DNA of 64,000 nucleotides from Pelagomonas calceolata (Eukaryota > Sar > Pelagophyceae > Pelagomonadales > Pelagomonadaceae). A program made the position numbers and the translations under genes. Location: assembly GCA_918797485.1 (NCBI GenBank), contig CAKKNE010000001.1:1240001-1304000 (forward strand), given 5' to 3'. Under the pieces are notes generated by a model. The model saw nothing but the letters and a program-made list of their open reading frames with translations. It was not told the DNA's origin and made no database searches. Shown here one piece after another: positions 17,696 through 26,019 of the stretch (the first letter of the stretch is position 1; every line of letters begins with the position of its first letter).

Positions 17696-19093
17696 TTAGT
17701 CGTCCTCGGAGAGCAACACGCGCCGCGCCGGCGACGACAGCGCGTCGTCGCGAATCAATTCCAGGCGCCGCGCCGTGCGCAGCACAGCGGCTTCGTCGAA
17801 GGCCTTTCCAACAACCTGGACGCCGACGGGCAGGCCGCCCGACGTGCGGCCGAACGGCACCGAGAGCGCGGGCAGGCCGGCGAGCGACGCGAAGGCCGTC
17901 AGGAAGTCGTTGGCGTAGTCCCGCGGGAGGTCGTCGCGCAGGTCGCGCGCGAGCGAGCCCCGGGCCTCCTTCGTGATGACCGACGGAGCGTTGAGCTTCG
18001 GCGCCGCCGTCGGCGCGACCGGGAGCATTAACACATCCACAGAGGACAACACGTCGTCGAGGCGCGCCCTCGCCTGCGCCCTCACGTCGACGGCCCTCTC
18101 ATACAACCCCTCGGCGTGGCGCTCGCCGAGCAGCCTCTTACCGAGGGCCACGCGCCTTGTTACTTCAGCACCGAAGGGCGGGTTCTCATGGTTGACGTGG
18201 TACCTCGCCAGATTCGAGTGCGCCTCGGCCGCTGCCAAAACGTGGTAGGCCGCGGCGCAGTCCCGCAGGAATTGGGGAGAGAGCGCATCGCATTGGTCGG
18301 CCTTCAGAGCGTTGGACGCGCCCGCCACGACGCTTTCTATGTCATCGTCGACCTCTACATTGATAGAAGCGACGCGGTCGTTTGTTGGGATAGAGAGCAT
18401 TGAAAGGTAGTCTGGGACACACTCTTGACTAGACGTCGCGTCGCCGTCATCATGGCCCGCAATAAGCCCGAGAGCAAACGCGGCGTCCTCGACAGATCGC
18501 GCAAAGACGCCGACGCAGTCCGTGGAAGAGCAGTAGGCCAACAAACCCCGTCGAGACACGCGGCCGTAGGTCGGCTTGACGCCGACGACGCCGCACCAGG
18601 CGGCCGGCAACCGGATGGAGCCGCCCGTGTCGCTCCCGAGCGCGAGCGGCACGATACTCGAGGCGACGGCCGCGGCCGAGCCGGACGACGACCCGCCCGG
18701 CGCCCTTCTCAAATCGAGGGGGTGCCTTGTGAAACCGCGTTGACAGGTCTCGCCCGTCGAGCCCATGCCGAATTCGTCACAATTTGTACTGCCGATGACG
18801 TTGGCGCCGGCTTCCCGTAAACGCGCCACTGCAAAAGCGTCCTCGCGCGCTTTCCAACTTCCGACGGCACGGCTGCCGGCCGTTGGCGTTTCATCTTTGA
18901 TGCATATGGAGTCCTTGACGGCGACCGGCACGCCGCGCAGCGGTCCGTCGGGTAGTTTTCTATTCGTTGCAGTTGCATCTACTCTAGCGAAGGCGTTGAG
19001 CTTCGAGGTTCTCGCGCGGCGCACGGCCTCCTCTGCGACCGCTAAGCAGGTGCGCTCGCCGCGGCGGATGGCGGCTGCTAGGGCTAATGCCAT
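17696..19093 (-). CDS. gatA: glutamyl-tRNA(Gln) amidotransferase subunit A-type amidase
   Basis: A 465-aa amidase-signature enzyme. The Ser-cisSer-Lys triad is visible: Lys in PVAVKDSICI, the cis-Ser in GGSSSGSAAAVA, and the nucleophile in GSDTGGSIRLPA, followed by GVVGVKPTYGRVSRRGL, which is typical of GatA. GatA releases ammonia from glutamine for Gln-tRNA synthesis in plastids and mitochondria. The length fits (about 480 aa). The ATG at 19093 is the first usable one and leaves no long presequence, so an upstream exon or a different start may be missing. Its stop lies 13 bp from that of the WW gene. Confidence 0.88.
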   Translation of the reverse strand: MALALAAAIRRGERTCLAVAEEAVRRARTSKLNAFARVDATATNRKLPDGPLRGVPVAVKDSICIKDETPTAGSRAVGSWKAREDAFAVARLREAGANVIGSTNCDEFGMGSTGETCQRGFTRHPLDLRRAPGGSSSGSAAAVASSIVPLALGSDTGGSIRLPAAWCGVVGVKPTYGRVSRRGLLAYCSSTDCVGVFARSVEDAAFALGLIAGHDDGDATSSQECVPDYLSMLSIPTNDRVASINVEVDDDIESVVAGASNALKADQCDALSPQFLRDCAAAYHVLAAAEAHSNLARYHVNHENPPFGAEVTRRVALGKRLLGERHAEGLYERAVDVRAQARARLDDVLSSVDVLMLPVAPTAAPKLNAPSVITKEARGSLARDLRDDLPRDYANDFLTAFASLAGLPALSVPFGRTSGGLPVGVQVVGKAFDEAAVLRTARRLELIRDDALSSPARRVLLSEDD

Positions 19094-19227
19094 TTTTTCA
19101 CTGCATGCGATGCTTACTCGTGCATGAACACTTGCGACTGGCTGCGGCAATGGCGGAGCGTTCGTTCTATGCCCAAAATCGCATCGCTACGCCCGTTGAC
19201 AGCGAGTTGTGATCGAAGGACAACCGG

Positions 19228-19253
19228 GCTAGCGGGGCATGTAAACACACTAG
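19228..19253 (-). promoter_or_regulatory. recurrent CTAGTGTGTTTACA...CGCTAGC motif
   Basis: Minus-strand copy with a one-base longer centre and a 5-base spacer. It lies 134 bp from the GatA start and 118 bp from the NEIL3 start, between divergent genes. Confidence 0.7.
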
Positions 19254-19371
19254 GAGGCCCGCCAGTTTTTGGCGTTTTGGCTGTGTTTGGCCCGTTTCTC
19301 GATCGCGAGTTTACCAGCACTCACACTGCGTGCGTCCGGTGTGCACTCGCCGCGCCCACCGCGAAGAAACG

Positions 19372-20628
19372 ATGGTAGAGGGCCCAGGAGCCACCAAAAA
19401 TGCTCGCAATGCGCGAAAGCTCGTGGGCTGCCGTCTCGCATCCATCGAAGGGATCGACAGCGTGCCCGTCGGTGCGCGACTGGCAGAAGTGCTCTGCCTG
19501 GGGAAGGAGGTGTGGCTCATCTTCGCGTCTGAAGCCGCGGCCGCGACCGGCGACGATTCGGACGACGTCGTCGATCTGTGCGGCGGCAGCGACGACGACT
19601 CCGTCATTGACTTGTGCGGGAGTGACGACGCCCCCACGCCGCCGCCGAAGCAGGAACACGCGGTGCGCGTCCACTTTGGCATGAGCGGCTCCCTCAAGGT
19701 CGATGCGAAGACGCCCGGCTACGGTGCGCGCGCCCTGCGCTGCGCCTTCGACGGAGGACGGACTCTAGACGTCTTCAACGTCGGCGAATACGGCGGCGTG
19801 CATGCGGCGAGAGACGTGGAAAAGGTGCGCGAGAAGGTCTTCACGCGCACGAGCTTGGACGTTTGTTCAGAAGCTTTCGATCCGGCTGCGGCGGCGGCGC
19901 GGCTGGCGCGCGAAACGAGCACCGTCGCCGTCGCCGTCATGAACCAGGGCGTATCGCCTGGCACGGGCAACATTATCAAAAACGAAGCCCTCCATAGGGC
20001 ACGCGTCGCGCCGGATCGAAAGGTCGGCGACCTCTCCGAAGACGAAGTAAAAGCCGTCGTCCGCGAGCTGCGAAGTTACGCGCGCGCCTGGCTTCAGGGC
20101 CGGCGGCCGCCATTCCTCGTTTATGATAAAGCTGCGTGCGGCGACTGCGGCGGCACCGTGTCTGTGTCCAAAGGCGCAGCGACGGCGGGGCGGGTGACGT
20201 TCCACTGCGCGGCGTGCTGTGCTCAGACGACGTCGCCGCGGCCGCAGAAACGTAACGCATTCGACGTATTGGCGCAGCCGCCACCGAAGCGCCCGCGCAC
20301 GGAGCCGGCGCCGGTGCGCATGCGCGGCCACTCTTGCAAGAAGCCTCTGGAAAAAGTGAAGCGGGTCAAGAAGACAAATGAGAACGAGGGCCGCCTCTTC
20401 TGGTCGTGCGGCCGGCGCGATTGCAAGGCCGAATTCAAATGGGCCGACGAGTCGTTCCCGAAGTGCGGCTGCAAGAAAACGTCGATCCTGCGCATCTGCA
20501 AAAAAACGGGCCCGAACGCTGGGAGGTGGTTCCACGCGTGCGGTCAGCGCAAGTGCTCGTTCTTCGAGTGGGCGACACGCGAGAAACTAGACGCGGCGCT
20601 GGGGGACCAGCTGCGGCCGCTCCTCTGA
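19372..20628 (+). CDS. NEIL3: NEIL3-type DNA glycosylase with two GRF zinc fingers
   Basis: A 418-aa Fpg/Nei-family glycosylase. It begins MVEGPG, with Val at position 2 in place of the usual catalytic Pro, as in animal NEIL3, followed by Glu3. The N-terminal beta-sandwich has an acidic insert. The H2TH domain has AVMNQGVSPGTGNIIKNEAL. The Fpg-type zinc finger (CGDCGG, CAACC) is next, and two GRF zinc fingers end the protein (KKPLEKVKR, RLFWSCGRRDC; CKKTGPNAGRWFHACG). GRF fingers bind single-stranded DNA. NEIL3 removes oxidised bases and unhooks interstrand crosslinks at forks. The ATG at 19372 is chosen because position 2 must be the catalytic residue. It is shorter than human NEIL3 (605 aa). 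Confidence 0.9.
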   Translation: MVEGPGATKNARNARKLVGCRLASIEGIDSVPVGARLAEVLCLGKEVWLIFASEAAAATGDDSDDVVDLCGGSDDDSVIDLCGSDDAPTPPPKQEHAVRVHFGMSGSLKVDAKTPGYGARALRCAFDGGRTLDVFNVGEYGGVHAARDVEKVREKVFTRTSLDVCSEAFDPAAAAARLARETSTVAVAVMNQGVSPGTGNIIKNEALHRARVAPDRKVGDLSEDEVKAVVRELRSYARAWLQGRRPPFLVYDKAACGDCGGTVSVSKGAATAGRVTFHCAACCAQTTSPRPQKRNAFDVLAQPPPKRPRTEPAPVRMRGHSCKKPLEKVKRVKKTNENEGRLFWSCGRRDCKAEFKWADESFPKCGCKKTSILRICKKTGPNAGRWFHACGQRKCSFFEWATREKLDAALGDQLRPLL

Positions 20629-20729
20629 ACCCTTCACGCCGTCGACGCGGCGGCGATGATCCGCTCCTATGAATGTGCTAAGATTGTGCACCCTTATTGC
20701 GTGGTCGGGGGGAAGGGGGATTAGTCGGA

Positions 20730-22373
20730 TCAGGCGTAGCCCTCGAGCTCGGAGTCGGTCTCGTCGTCGTAGATCATGCGATGCGGCGCCGCCCGGGCCA
20801 GGCGCACGGAGCCGCCGGCGGCGCCGTTCACCAGTTCCAGGCCGGGGATCTCGGCGACGAACGCCGTCATCTTCGCGAAGCCCAGGGACTTGTAGTCGAG
20901 CATGCGGCCGTACTTCCTCCTATAAAGTCCGGAGATTGTGTTCATGGCGACCTCGTCCCGGTCACTTGAGGAGATCAGCGCGCGGACGTCCTCTTCGACA
21001 TCCTCCCGCGAGAGTTGTTGCCGGGAAAATCCAGGAGGTGTGGGGTCCGGCGTCGCGCGTTCGCTTCTAGGAGGCCGCGGCGGCGGCGTCAGGCCCGGCG
21101 GCTTGATGATCGAGGGCGGCGTTGGGGGAGGTTCCCGCCTGACTGGCGACGACTTGGGCTCCGGGGCCGTCTCCGGTTGGCCCGAGAGGAAGCCCCAATT
21201 TTCCAGAGATTTGCGTAAGCATTGGGCTTCACTATCCGACCCCTGGCAGTGCTCCAGGCCGTCCTCGATGTGGAGCGTCAGCTTCTTGGCGCCTCGGTCC
21301 AACAAACGAGCGGCAGACCGCAGACACAGCGACGCGGCGATGGTCTTATCCCTAGAACCGTGCCAGAAGACGATTTTGAGGTCCCGAGCGGATCTCGCGG
21401 AGATCGGCGTGCAGGAGTAGAGCTGGCCGAAGGAACAGAAGACGCCGCCGATGGTCTTCGGATGAGTAGTAGCCGCATCCAAAGCGGTACAGCCGCCCTG
21501 CGACTCGCCGAAAAGCGCGACGCGGCGGTAGTCCCCGCCGAACTTCTCCGCCTCCTTGTCGATCTCGGCATGTATGAGTTTTCTAGCTTCCGCCAGGTGG
21601 TTCTGGTCGATGTCCTCCTCGATCTCCGGCCGCCCGCCGGCGCCGCCGTGATCGGTAAAATAGTCGTGCCAGGCGGATTCTACCGGCGTTTCTCCCGGGT
21701 AGCAGCTTATTTCTCGTTTGGGTGCGTTCAGGAAGACCAAGCGGCAGCGCTGTCCTAAATCGCCCATAGATTTAAGACGGGGCTTCCAGCTCGAGGCGCA
21801 CTGCTTCGCGTCGCAGGCGAAGCCGTGGAGCAGCAAGATGGAGCAGACGGCCGGGCCGTTTTGCGGTTCGACGACGATGGCCCGTCCGAGCCTCACTTCT
21901 CTGGTCGGTTTCGTCGTGATCGGCGAATTTGTGGTAGCGCTCCGCGTCGTGATGGGCGACGCGCGCGGCGCGGGCGCCGGCGCCTCCTTGACGGGCCGCG
22001 CGATGGGCTTGGGCTTCGGTCTTTGAGCTGGCGCCGGGGCTTGCACGGGCTTCGGTCTTTGAGCGGGCGCCGGGGCCTGCGCCACTCTCTTCTTCGGCCT
22101 CGTAGGTGCAGGGGCGGGCGCCGGGCTCGCTATCTTTTTGAAGCCGGGCGGCTTGGCGACGGGCGGCTTCCGCGCGGCGGGCGCCTTGGCCGCGCGGTTG
22201 GCGTACACGCCCTCAGTGTACTGGCCGTTGGGCGCCGCGTTCTCGCTCTCGCTGCCGCGCCGGACCCGGGCCTTGGGCGCGGGCCGTCTCGCGGCCTGCG
22301 GCCTCGCGGCGCCTCCGGCCTGCGGTCTGGCGCCGCCGGCCTTGGGATTCACTCTAGCGGCTGTGGTGGGCAT
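20730..22373 (-). CDS. acyl-protein-thioesterase-like hydrolase fused to a LOTUS/OST-HTH domain
   Basis: A 547-aa protein. Residues 1-160 are disordered and rich in Pro/Ala/Arg with RPKP-type repeats. Residues about 165-400 form an alpha/beta hydrolase of the phospholipase/carboxylesterase (FSH1/APT) type: LLLHGFACDAKQ, nucleophile Ser291 in GESQGG, Asp342 in GSRDKTI and His375 in GLEHCQG. A Pro-rich linker leads to residues about 457-526, which read as an OST-HTH/LOTUS domain (EDVRALISSSDRDE, GLYRRKYGRMLDYKSLGF, FVAEIPGLELV, SVRLA). LOTUS domains bind RNA helicases or G-quadruplex RNA. I know of no such fusion; the hydrolase substrate is unknown. Confidence 0.75.
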   Translation of the reverse strand: MPTTAARVNPKAGGARPQAGGAARPQAARRPAPKARVRRGSESENAAPNGQYTEGVYANRAAKAPAARKPPVAKPPGFKKIASPAPAPAPTRPKKRVAQAPAPAQRPKPVQAPAPAQRPKPKPIARPVKEAPAPAPRASPITTRSATTNSPITTKPTREVRLGRAIVVEPQNGPAVCSILLLHGFACDAKQCASSWKPRLKSMGDLGQRCRLVFLNAPKREISCYPGETPVESAWHDYFTDHGGAGGRPEIEEDIDQNHLAEARKLIHAEIDKEAEKFGGDYRRVALFGESQGGCTALDAATTHPKTIGGVFCSFGQLYSCTPISARSARDLKIVFWHGSRDKTIAASLCLRSAARLLDRGAKKLTLHIEDGLEHCQGSDSEAQCLRKSLENWGFLSGQPETAPEPKSSPVRREPPPTPPSIIKPPGLTPPPRPPRSERATPDPTPPGFSRQQLSREDVEEDVRALISSSDRDEVAMNTISGLYRRKYGRMLDYKSLGFAKMTAFVAEIPGLELVNGAAGGSVRLARAAPHRMIYDDETDSELEGYA

Positions 22374-22693
22374 CCTGATCTTGGAAAGGATGCCTCGCTG
22401 CCGATTTATAGGGCGACGAGCTAGCGTCGCGGCTCTGGCGTCGCTATCGGATCACTGCTGAGTGCTGGAGGAACCACCGTGGGCACTCGGCAAGCACCAA
22501 CAGGCGATATATCCGGCAGGCGGCTAAAAAGGGCTCGAGAGATTAATTTAAGTGTGTTACTGTTACGCTAGGTCAAATTATACAAAAATTCGACCAAGCA
22601 AAACTGTGTGCCGCTGCGGTAACGCATCGAGCTAGTTGCTTCCTGATTAATGACCCTCTCATTACCGATAATCGAATCCCCAAACGCCAGCCG
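22374..22693. other. 320-bp divergent intergenic region
   Basis: Lies between the two thioesterase-like genes and holds a diverged copy of the recurrent motif (22549-22572). No gene seen. Confidence 0.5.
22549..22572 (+). promoter_or_regulatory. recurrent AGTGTGTTAC...CGCTAGG motif (diverged copy)
   Basis: TAAGTGTGTTAC, spacer TGTTA, then CGCTAGG. The left arm is changed. It lies 121 bp before the APT-like start and 175 bp from the LOTUS-fusion start. Confidence 0.6.
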
Positions 22694-23404
22694 ATGCGCC
22701 GCAGCCTAGTGATGGCTGCAAACATCGCCACCACTGCAGCGGTGCGGCCGACCGTCATTTTTTTACACGGCTCCGGCGACACGGGTCGCGGTGTCGAGGG
22801 CTGGCTGCGGTCCCTGGCTCCACCGGACGCGCTGGCAGCCATTGATTGGGAGTTTCCGACGGCCGAACCCATTCCGTATGCGCTCGCGGGCGGCCAAGTC
22901 GCTAGTGTATGGTACGACCGCGTCGGCGGGTTCGAGCCGCATCATCCCGAGCAGACCGACAGCGTTGAGCGGAGTGCGTCTCGCATTCTCGCGCTCATTG
23001 ATGCCGCTGTCAAACGTGGCGTTCCCCCCTCAAAAATCGCGGTCGGCGGCTTTTCCATGGGTGGAAATTTAGCATATCAGACCGCGGCTCGCTACCACGC
23101 GGTCGCCGGCCGGGAGCCGCTCGGCGCCGTCGTCGGCCTGTCGTGCTACTCTGCAAAGGACTCGCGGGCCCACGCGCTACTCAAGGGCACGGGCGACCGC
23201 TGGCCCGAGACCTACGTCGCCCACGGCTCAGGCGACGACTTCATTCTGCCAGCCTGGGGCTCGGCGACCTACGAGGCCCTGAGCGCGGCCGGCGTCGACG
23301 CGTCCTTCCGCCACTTCTCCGGGGCCCACGAGATGACGGCTCCGGAGATCGCGGACGTGCTGGCGTTTTTGCGGCGGCGGCTGCTCGATGAGACTTGTGC
23401 GTAA
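22694..23404 (+). CDS. acyl-protein thioesterase / lysophospholipase-like hydrolase
   Basis: A 236-aa alpha/beta hydrolase with the APT family layout: VIFLHGSGDTGRGVEGW (oxyanion region), nucleophile Ser121 in GGFSMGG, Asp in HGSGDDFILP and His212 in GAHEMTAPE. The catalytic triad is intact and the length matches APT1/APT2 (about 230 aa). These enzymes remove palmitate from proteins or hydrolyse lysophospholipids. The start is ATG 22694; ATG 22712 is also possible. It faces the LOTUS-fused hydrolase of the same superfamily across 320 bp, so the pair may be an old duplication or share regulation. Confidence 0.85.
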   Translation: MRRSLVMAANIATTAAVRPTVIFLHGSGDTGRGVEGWLRSLAPPDALAAIDWEFPTAEPIPYALAGGQVASVWYDRVGGFEPHHPEQTDSVERSASRILALIDAAVKRGVPPSKIAVGGFSMGGNLAYQTAARYHAVAGREPLGAVVGLSCYSAKDSRAHALLKGTGDRWPETYVAHGSGDDFILPAWGSATYEALSAAGVDASFRHFSGAHEMTAPEIADVLAFLRRRLLDETCA

Positions 23405-23441
23405 GGTTGTGATGAATACAAACAGTGTTATATGCAAATGC

Positions 23442-23909
23442 CTACGACGACCCTCCGAACTCGGCCGCCCGCGCTTCCAGTTCGGCCGCGGTTGGCGCGC
23501 TTGAGCACTCGCACCTTTCTCCCGACGCGAGCGCGACGAGCGTGTCAGAGACGAAGTTCGCGCAGTCCCAGGGGCCCACGTAGGCGTCGACGGGGAAGTC
23601 CGTCGTCATCTGTTCGCCGACGTGCTGCAGGATGGAGCCGACGTCGTCCAGGCCCTTGGCTCGCGCGCCGAGGTACGCGTCCGCGGCATTCTGGCCGATG
23701 ACGACGTGGCAGTCCTGCTCGATCCACTCCCTATCCAGCATCTCTTGTAGCTCGGCGGAGATTACTTTTGCCGTTACGGCGTCGTCCAGAGCTGCGACCG
23801 TGATCGGTGCGACTTGGAGCGGTGCGAGGCGAGCAATTGGAGCGGTGGTGGACGGCGCGACGAAGGCGTGGACGGCAGGCGCGACGAGCAGGAGCGCTGC
23901 GGTCCTCAT
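23442..23909 (-). CDS. plastid-targeted protein of unknown function
   Basis: A 155-aa protein. The N-terminus, MRTAALLLVAPAVHAFVAPS, is a signal peptide with an A-F cleavage site followed by a short transit peptide. This is close to the ASAFAP motif of diatoms and other stramenopiles, and it is the best single hint to the lineage. The mature part is acidic and mostly helical (ISAELQEMLDREWIEQDCHVVI, GSILQHVGEQMTTDFPVDAYVGPWDCANFV). I do not recognise it. The ATG at 23909 begins the signal peptide; a longer frame upstream is just the CTTG microsatellite read as protein. Confidence 0.7.
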   Translation of the reverse strand: MRTAALLLVAPAVHAFVAPSTTAPIARLAPLQVAPITVAALDDAVTAKVISAELQEMLDREWIEQDCHVVIGQNAADAYLGARAKGLDDVGSILQHVGEQMTTDFPVDAYVGPWDCANFVSDTLVALASGERCECSSAPTAAELEARAAEFGGSS

Positions 23910-23932
23910 GGCTGCAAAGTGGAGTAGCTGCT

Positions 23933-23964
<32 letters not shown>

Positions 23965-24273
23965 TCTCTTGCTTGCAAAATTGCTTGCTACTTGCTTGCT
24001 TGCTGTGCGCCGCGGACGGAGCTTCTTCAAGCAGAGAGGGCGTTTGTGTGCGAGGTTTGACGTCTGCTGGGGTGTCTCAGGCAGCACCGGTAGGCGCAGC
24101 GGAGCAGCAGGCAGGTGGTTTAGTCTCGGGCTGTCAGAGAGAGCAGTTTTGCCAGCTCCACATCAGTCGCGTGAAGAGCAACTAGCTTTTTCAAATTTCG
24201 GCGTTAGGAGCTGCAGTCGCAATCGCATAGATCGACGCAGCGATTGCTTATCGAAAGCTGCGTCGTAAGCACA
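23910..24273. other. 364-bp divergent intergenic region
   Basis: Dominated on the left by the CTTG microsatellite. I see no gene, RNA or copy of the recurrent promoter motif. Confidence 0.5.
23933..24003. repeat. CTTG microsatellite
   Basis: Seven perfect CTTG units at 23933-23960, then interrupted copies to about 24003. It begins 24 bp upstream of the plastid-protein start, so it sits in that gene's 5' UTR or promoter. Confidence 0.92.
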
Positions 24274-25680
24274 ATGCGGCACACCAACACATGCATCATC
24301 ATCTGTGCCACAGCGGCAGCACTGGTCACACCGCCGTCGCGGACGCTTACACGCATCTCCAAGACGCCGCGAACCCCCTATGCGAAGACGTACGACTTTA
24401 ACAGCGACCAAGTGCCCGTCGGAGCCGCGGCGCGCCGCGCCGTCGAGTTCTTCGCGGCCTGGAACAAGCGCGACATGGAGGCCGCGTGCGCCTGCTTCAG
24501 CGACGACTGTGTTTATGAGGACACGCAGTACTCCGGAGCCTTCGAGGGGAACGAAGCTGCGGGAGCACTTGGATAGAGTCGCGGACGCGCTACCTGACAC
24601 CTTTGCGTTTGTTGTGGACGACATCGCGGACGGCGGCGACACGGTCGGTGTAAGGTGGCACGTCGAGAACGACGGCGAGCCGTTGCCCTTCACGCGAGGC
24701 GCGTCGATCTACAAAGCGGACGGGAACGGCCTCCTGTGCTCCGGATTTGATGTGCCCGAGCCGGCGCCGCTCAAGCCCGGCGGGTCTGGCCTGGCATTGC
24801 TCTCGCTGGCCTCGAAGATCATCGACGAGCCGGTCCGCGCCGCGCCGCTCCTTTGCGCGCTGATCTACTGCTGGCAGCTCTTCCTCGCCGAGGGCCAGCT
24901 GCTCCCGGGGCCTAGCGCCCTAGCGCTTGATGGAGCGACGTGGGTCGAGGTCCGCGACCTCTCGCTCAACTTCTGGTTCGTCGGGCCGTCGGTCTTCGGC
25001 GGCGCGTTCCCGGTCGTGCATCCCGGCCTCGAGCTGTGTGGAAACCAACCAGTGAGTTAGGTTATCTACGGAAAGCACGTCGCGTCGATGGCGTCGGACG
25101 CCCGAAATTTGATTTCCACACAGGCCTCGAGGCCATATTCAACCTCGTGCTAGCCTGGTCGGCACTCTTCGCGGGCTTTGCGGCCGACGGGCGCCGCGGC
25201 CGGCCGCAGGGCTCGATGCTGCCGACGCTCGCCGGCATGCAGTTCCTCACGAACGCCTTCTTTTTACCTTACCTCGCGACGCGGCCCAGCGAGGAGGACG
25301 GCGCCGTCGTCGCGTTGGACGAGCTCTCGCCGGTCGAGCGCGCGACGGAGTCGCGGGCCCTGCCCATTTTGCTCGGCGGCGTCGGCGCGGTAGCGGTCTA
25401 TTGGTTCTTCGCCGCGCGACCGGAGTTCGGAGGCCTGGACGAGCGCCTCGGCTCGCTGCAGCAGCTCCTGGCCGGCGATCGCCTGGGCTCGTCGTTCCTC
25501 GTCGACCTCGGGCTCTACGCCGCGTTCCAGTCGTGGCTGATTCCCGATGACTTGAAGCGACGGGGTGTCGAGCTGGACTCGGATAGGGCCCGTCCCCTGC
25601 GGAGAATCGGATACGTGCCCTTCGTGGGGCTGATTGCCTATCTGCTGCTGCGGCCGCGGTACCCGGCGACGCGGGAATAG
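24274..25680 (+). CDS. SnoaL-like domain fused to a membrane domain; frame broken once, one introner
   Basis: Exons 24274-25025 and 25124-25680. The N-terminus (MRHTNTCIIICATAAALV) looks like a targeting signal. Residues about 50-160 resemble a SnoaL/NTF2-like barrel (RAVEFFAAWNKRDMEAACACF, then YSGAFEGNEA, LREHLDRVADALP, VGVRWHVEND). Hydrophobic helices follow (LLCALIYCWQLFLAEGQL, FNLVLAWSALFAGFA, AVAVYWFFA, VGLIAYLLL). The frame shifts once near 24561, between GNEA and LREHL; restoring it needs one base removed or two added. This is either an assembly indel or a real lesion. Splicing gives HPGLEAIF. I know no function for the fusion. Confidence 0.65.
25026..25123 (+). mobile_element. young introner with perfect 8-bp target duplication
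   Basis: A 98-nt intron. The left copy of the target, GCCTCGAG (25026-25033), and the right copy (25124-25131) are identical. Between them the element begins CTGTGTGGAAACCAA and ends TTGATTTCCACACAG, inverted repeats matching at 14 of 15 positions. The core GTCGCGTCGATGGCGT is at 25079-25094. The reading frame demands splicing from the first base of the left duplicate, so the donor is GC and the acceptor is the element's own CAG. Confidence 0.88.
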
Positions 25681-25689
25681 CTGTCTGTA

Positions 25690-25717
25690 CTTCCTCCCAC
25701 TCGACCTACTTGAGCTC
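25690..25717 (+). repeat. left terminal inverted repeat of the mariner-like element
   Basis: Begins CTTCCTCCCACTC and ends CCTACTTGAGCTC. It pairs with 27695-27725 apart from two substitutions near the middle (GA versus AT) and a small length change at the outer end. Confidence 0.8.
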
Positions 25718-26019
25718 CCAGATAGACGTCTGAAAGCGTCCGGAAGAACCCAGCAGAAGTAGGAGTGAGTTTGAGGAGGTCTGAGGTGGGTCCGTGGCTA
25801 CCTATGACTACCCTTACTTCAACTTGAGGTTGACGTGGGGGGGAGTTGAAGCTGAGATACTACGGAGAGCTAAAACCCGCGAGGTAGAGGGGCTGTACTC
25901 TCGGAGGGCCAGCCGCGCGTGACGGGGGTGGTGCGGGTTTCCCTTAATACCAGGGAGTGTCCCCAGCCCCCTCGCCCGCTCGGTACACATAAAGACCTTA
26001 GACTAGCACAAACGGCGCC

